This document shows positions 33,709-35,841 of a stretch of DNA of 35,841 nucleotides, piece after piece. Numbering within the stretch: position 1 is the first letter of the stretch; each line of letters starts with the position of its first letter. This DNA comes from a marine gamma proteobacterium HTCC2080 (GTDB lineage Bacteria > Pseudomonadota > Gammaproteobacteria > Pseudomonadales > Halieaceae). The notes under the pieces were generated by a model. The model searched no databases and was not told the DNA's origin. It saw nothing but the letters and a program-made list of their open reading frames with translations. The stretch covers positions 1 to 35,841 of the forward strand of contig AAVV01000020.1 in the NCBI GenBank assembly GCA_000169115.1, written 5' to 3'. The position numbers were made by a program, and so were the translations under genes.

Positions 33709-34371
33709 CTAACCGGCCACTAGCGCGTCGGCTGTGGGCCCAAACAAGGTTGTCTTAAGCGTACTAAAAATTCCAGGTTCCTTGGTGCCCAATTCTCGAG
33801 CCATGGCCTTGGCCTGCGTCAAGAGCTCTTCTGCCGACGCTTGCCCATCAGCAATACCCGCTACCATCGCCTCATCTGCCGCGTAACGCTTTCCCGTTAA
33901 TACCGCATCACGGGTGGTACTAGCCGGCAGTTTGGCCCGTAAAATACCCATCATAGCGGGTGGAATAGGCACGCCCACGTCAACCTCGGAAACCGAAAAC
34001 CACCCACGATCCCGGCGCATAATGCGGTAATCGCAGGACATCGCCAAAAATGCGCCCGCAGCAAAAGCATGACCATTGATGGCCGCAACAGTTGGGCACG
34101 GCAATACCAATAGCCGCTGATGAACTTCCCCCATCCGCTGACCAAACCCCTTCATTTCATCAGGAGTCAGGGTCATTACTTTTTCAAGATTTAGTCCATT
34201 GCAGAAAAATTTGCCCGCGCCGGCAAGCACCAACGAGGCACCGCGGTCACAATCATCTTCAACCTCCCCCAAAATTTCCAGCATGCGCAGCTGCCAATCA
34301 GGGCAGATGGTGCTTGAGCCTTCGTCCATCGTAATAAGATGAAGACCATTCTCTTTTGAGTGGTTAATCAT
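33709..34371 (-). CDS. Enoyl-CoA hydratase/isomerase family protein
   Basis: A 220-residue crotonase-fold protein, shorter than typical hydratases (about 260). The oxyanion-hole segments are visible: AGAGKFFCNGLNLEKV and INGHAFAAGAFLAMSCDYRIMR. The Glu pairs of a classical hydratase are not evident. The short length and the GHAFAAG/CDYR form recall delta3,delta2-enoyl-CoA isomerases, which shift double bonds during breakdown of unsaturated acyl-CoA. The start ATG 34371 has an excellent GGAGG seven bases upstream. Its ATG overlaps the end of the frameshifted dehalogenase remnant by four bases. It would fit a pathway with the acyl-CoA dehydrogenase at 20632. Confidence 0.85.
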   Translation of the reverse strand: MINHSKENGLHLITMDEGSSTICPDWQLRMLEILGEVEDDCDRGASLVLAGAGKFFCNGLNLEKVMTLTPDEMKGFGQRMGEVHQRLLVLPCPTVAAINGHAFAAGAFLAMSCDYRIMRRDRGWFSVSEVDVGVPIPPAMMGILRAKLPASTTRDAVLTGKRYAADEAMVAGIADGQASAEELLTQAKAMARELGTKEPGIFSTLKTTLFGPTADALVAG

Positions 34372-34772
34372 TTAAATGCCTCCAGGGGCCGAAAATAACA
34401 TCTTGTGTTTTGACTTGAAATTATCGACAAAAACCTAACCGCTAATGCTTCGAAGCCGATTCTGCAGATCCAAGGTGGCGGTAACATATAGCTCGGTCGA
34501 TCTTGCTGCAAAAAATGGCCTGCAGGACTAAACGCTAGGTGTTCCACCCCGTTGCAGCCCGGCACTTTTTTGATAAAAAACTTGTCACCACCCGCCGTTA
34601 CGAGGTCGTTACCTGAGAAAGCGTACATAAAGGGCTGATCAAACTGCTCAAGCACTTTCCAGGCCGCTCTGTTCTCTTCTACCTCAGGCTCATCATGGAA
34701 CACGGGCACAAACGTCGGAAAGCGCCGAGCACCTGCCATGTAGCTTTGATCGGAAGTCCGTTTAACGTCCAT
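34368..34772 (-). pseudogene. Haloalkane dehalogenase remnant with large internal deletion and late frameshift
   Basis: The 134-codon frame begins MDVKRTSDQ, like the first residues of subfamily-I haloalkane dehalogenases (M-x-x-x-RTPDQ/E). It then jumps straight to SYMAGARRFPTFVP, which in those enzymes is found about 200 residues later. The following ENRAAWKVLEQF, GNDLVTAGGD (acid, Asp56) and AGHFLQQD (His86) are dehalogenase-like. The nucleophile Asp, the halide-binding tryptophan and the cap domain are missing, so it cannot be an active enzyme. Near 34494-34496 the frame also slips: reading GAGCTA in another frame gives PELYVTATLDLQNRLRSISG and a stop at 34435, a better family-like end. 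The current frame instead reads on to overlap the hydratase ATG. Confidence 0.75.
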
Positions 34773-34874
34773 TGCCTGTTATTTCTCCTCTAAATTTTTA
34801 TAACGTCATTGAGGATCACTTTAGTCTCAGGACACCCTTGCCTTTTTAATGGGAAAAGATTACCTTACGCCCGA

Positions 34875-34903
34875 TTGTTAAGACATAACTTATGCCATAA
34901 CAT
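34875..34903 (+). promoter_or_regulatory. Promoter of the TonB receptor gene overlapped by an inverted repeat
   Basis: A -35 TTGTTA (34875-34880) and -10 TAACAT (34898-34903) are 17 bases apart. Between and over them lies an inverted repeat, GTTAAGACATAA and TTATGCCATAAC around a single C (34877-34901), with 10 of 12 pairs matching. A dimeric repressor bound here would block the polymerase. It stands 26 bases before ATG 34928 and also faces the divergent dehalogenase-remnant operon. No regulator gene lies in the window. Confidence 0.5.
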
Positions 34904-34927
34904 TAAAATAACAAGGGACAAAGTGCA

Positions 34928-35815
34928 ATGAAAAAAACACAGAAGATTTCTCTCGCCCTCTTTTTGTCGGTCTATGCGTCGAGTCCTCTAGCCCAAACCA
35001 ACGCCCTAGAAGAAGTCGTCGTCACCGCAACAAAGCGCGCTCAGAGCCTGCAAGATGTGCCAATGGCTGTAAATGCCTTTAACGCGGACACCATTGAAAC
35101 CGCCGGCATCAATGACGCAGGTGACCTAGCAATTCTAACGCCCGCACTGAATATCAATGTCAACACGAACCCCTTCGCAGCTCGCATGGTTATTCGCGGT
35201 GTCGGAACGGCCCAAACCGATCCGGCCCTCGAGCCCTCTGTCGGCCTTTTCATCGACGGCATTTATTTAGGTCGCACAGGCCTGGGCATGTCAGACCTAA
35301 CCGATATTGAGCGTATCGAGGTGCTACAGGGGCCGCAGGGTACGCTTTACGGAAAAAATACCAATGCCGGCGCCATTAGCGTTATTACGAAAAAGCCAAG
35401 TTTCGAAAAATCCGAGGGCTACATCGAGGCTTCTGTCGGCAATTACAGCATGAACAAACTCACCGCCTCTATCTCCGGACCACTGACCCAAAACCTCGCT
35501 TATCGCCTATCGGGCAATATCAACCAACGCGACGGCTATTATGACAACAGTGCTGGAGTTGATTTCAATGACGCCGATGACTGGAACATTCAGGGAAAGT
35601 TGCAATGGGAACCCACTGAATCACTGAGCATTCTACTGAGTGGTAGTCGCGTCGAGAGAGATACCACATGTTGTGGCGCAGACGCTGTGCAAGATGAGCC
35701 GGTCAATAATGAACTTGTCGCTCAAGGTCTTAGTCCGGACAGCAACGATCCCTATGACTACACGTGCAGAGCATGCGGACATCGCTTTGCATGGAGTCTG
35801 ATCTGCTGTCTATGA
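34928..35815 (+). CDS. TonB-dependent outer-membrane receptor, N-terminal part with broken 3' frame
   Basis: The frame encodes a signal peptide (MKKTQKISLALFLSVYASSPLAQ), a TonB-box-like LEEVVVTATKR, and a full plug domain: QDVPMAVNAF, IRGVGT, PSVGLFIDGIYLGR, then IERIEVLQGPQGTLYGKNTNAGAISVITKKP. The first barrel strands (YIEASVGNYSMNKLTASISGPL) follow. Such receptors import large substrates across the outer membrane with TonB energy; this plug type (GKNTNAGAI) is common in marine degraders of lipids, terpenoids and steroids. After DPYDYT the frame turns to CRACGHRF and stops at 35815, while receptor-like text continues in other frames (MESDLLSMTM, then YDTGWG). So the end is either damaged or poorly sequenced. 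The rest of the barrel is beyond the window. Confidence 0.88.
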   Translation: MKKTQKISLALFLSVYASSPLAQTNALEEVVVTATKRAQSLQDVPMAVNAFNADTIETAGINDAGDLAILTPALNINVNTNPFAARMVIRGVGTAQTDPALEPSVGLFIDGIYLGRTGLGMSDLTDIERIEVLQGPQGTLYGKNTNAGAISVITKKPSFEKSEGYIEASVGNYSMNKLTASISGPLTQNLAYRLSGNINQRDGYYDNSAGVDFNDADDWNIQGKLQWEPTESLSILLSGSRVERDTTCCGADAVQDEPVNNELVAQGLSPDSNDPYDYTCRACGHRFAWSLICCL

Positions 35816-35841
35816 CGATGATACGATACTGGCTGGGGTGC

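Noticed and set aside
15850-34900. Prophage, insertion sequence or CRISPR array in the accessory region
   Set aside because: No transposase, integrase, phage structural gene, terminal inverted repeats or regularly spaced repeats were seen.

Overview
The window looks like a stretch of chromosome from a marine-type gammaproteobacterium, in the broad Cellvibrionales/OMG neighbourhood. That placement is an inference. It rests on the gene order hemA - TPR lipoprotein - lolB - ispE - tRNA-Gln - prs - rplY - pth - ychF - tRNA-Met, which is the order I recall from Pseudomonas, on a yebG gene behind a near-consensus LexA box, and on the load of fatty-acid-type oxidoreductases, a sulfatase and a TonB-dependent receptor. 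Base composition is about half G+C by eye.

Bases 1-15849 are core housekeeping. They hold the 3' end of gatB, an Smr-domain protein, cysZ, rhlB and a MATE efflux pump. A tightly coupled minus-strand operon follows, hemA-prfA-prmC-moeB-like, in which every junction is a 4-base overlap. Facing away from it is the plus-strand run from the TPR lipoprotein to ychF, with a tRNA-Gln between ispE and prs and an elongator tRNA-Met at the end.

The tRNA-Met marks the start of an accessory region (about 15.85-26.8 kb). A 31-base imperfect copy of the tRNA 3' end (28/31 identical) lies 967 bp downstream and encodes the last residues and stop codon of a phytanoyl-CoA-dioxygenase-like gene, so that gene sits between two attachment-site-like repeats. 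Next come a secreted cupin, a SnoaL-like protein, a Gfo/Idh oxidoreductase, a formyltransferase-fold protein, a minus-strand operon (GST-like, nitronate-monooxygenase-like, acyl-CoA dehydrogenase), a divergent second GST-like protein, a membrane-anchored DUF1330-like protein and an SDR.

From about 27.0 to 29.1 kb the content looks more ordinary (yebG, an RsuA-type pseudouridine synthase, an anchored alpha/beta hydrolase). From 34.8 back to 29.4 kb runs a second accessory cluster on the minus strand: a haloalkane-dehalogenase remnant, an enoyl-CoA hydratase/isomerase, an anchored six-cysteine protein, a second anchored DUF1330-like protein, a soluble DUF1330 protein, an anchored sulfatase and an unrecognised protein. 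A TonB-dependent receptor diverges from it behind a promoter overlapped by a 25-bp inverted repeat. Its frame breaks up in the last ~80 bases of the window.

The best candidate for something undescribed is the pair of homologous 'TM - DUF1330-like - TM' proteins (25147-25791 and 32202-32825) together with the sulfatase operon. The gene set as a whole suggests uptake and breakdown of a lipid-like, possibly sulfated or halogenated compound. No gene here fixes the substrate.
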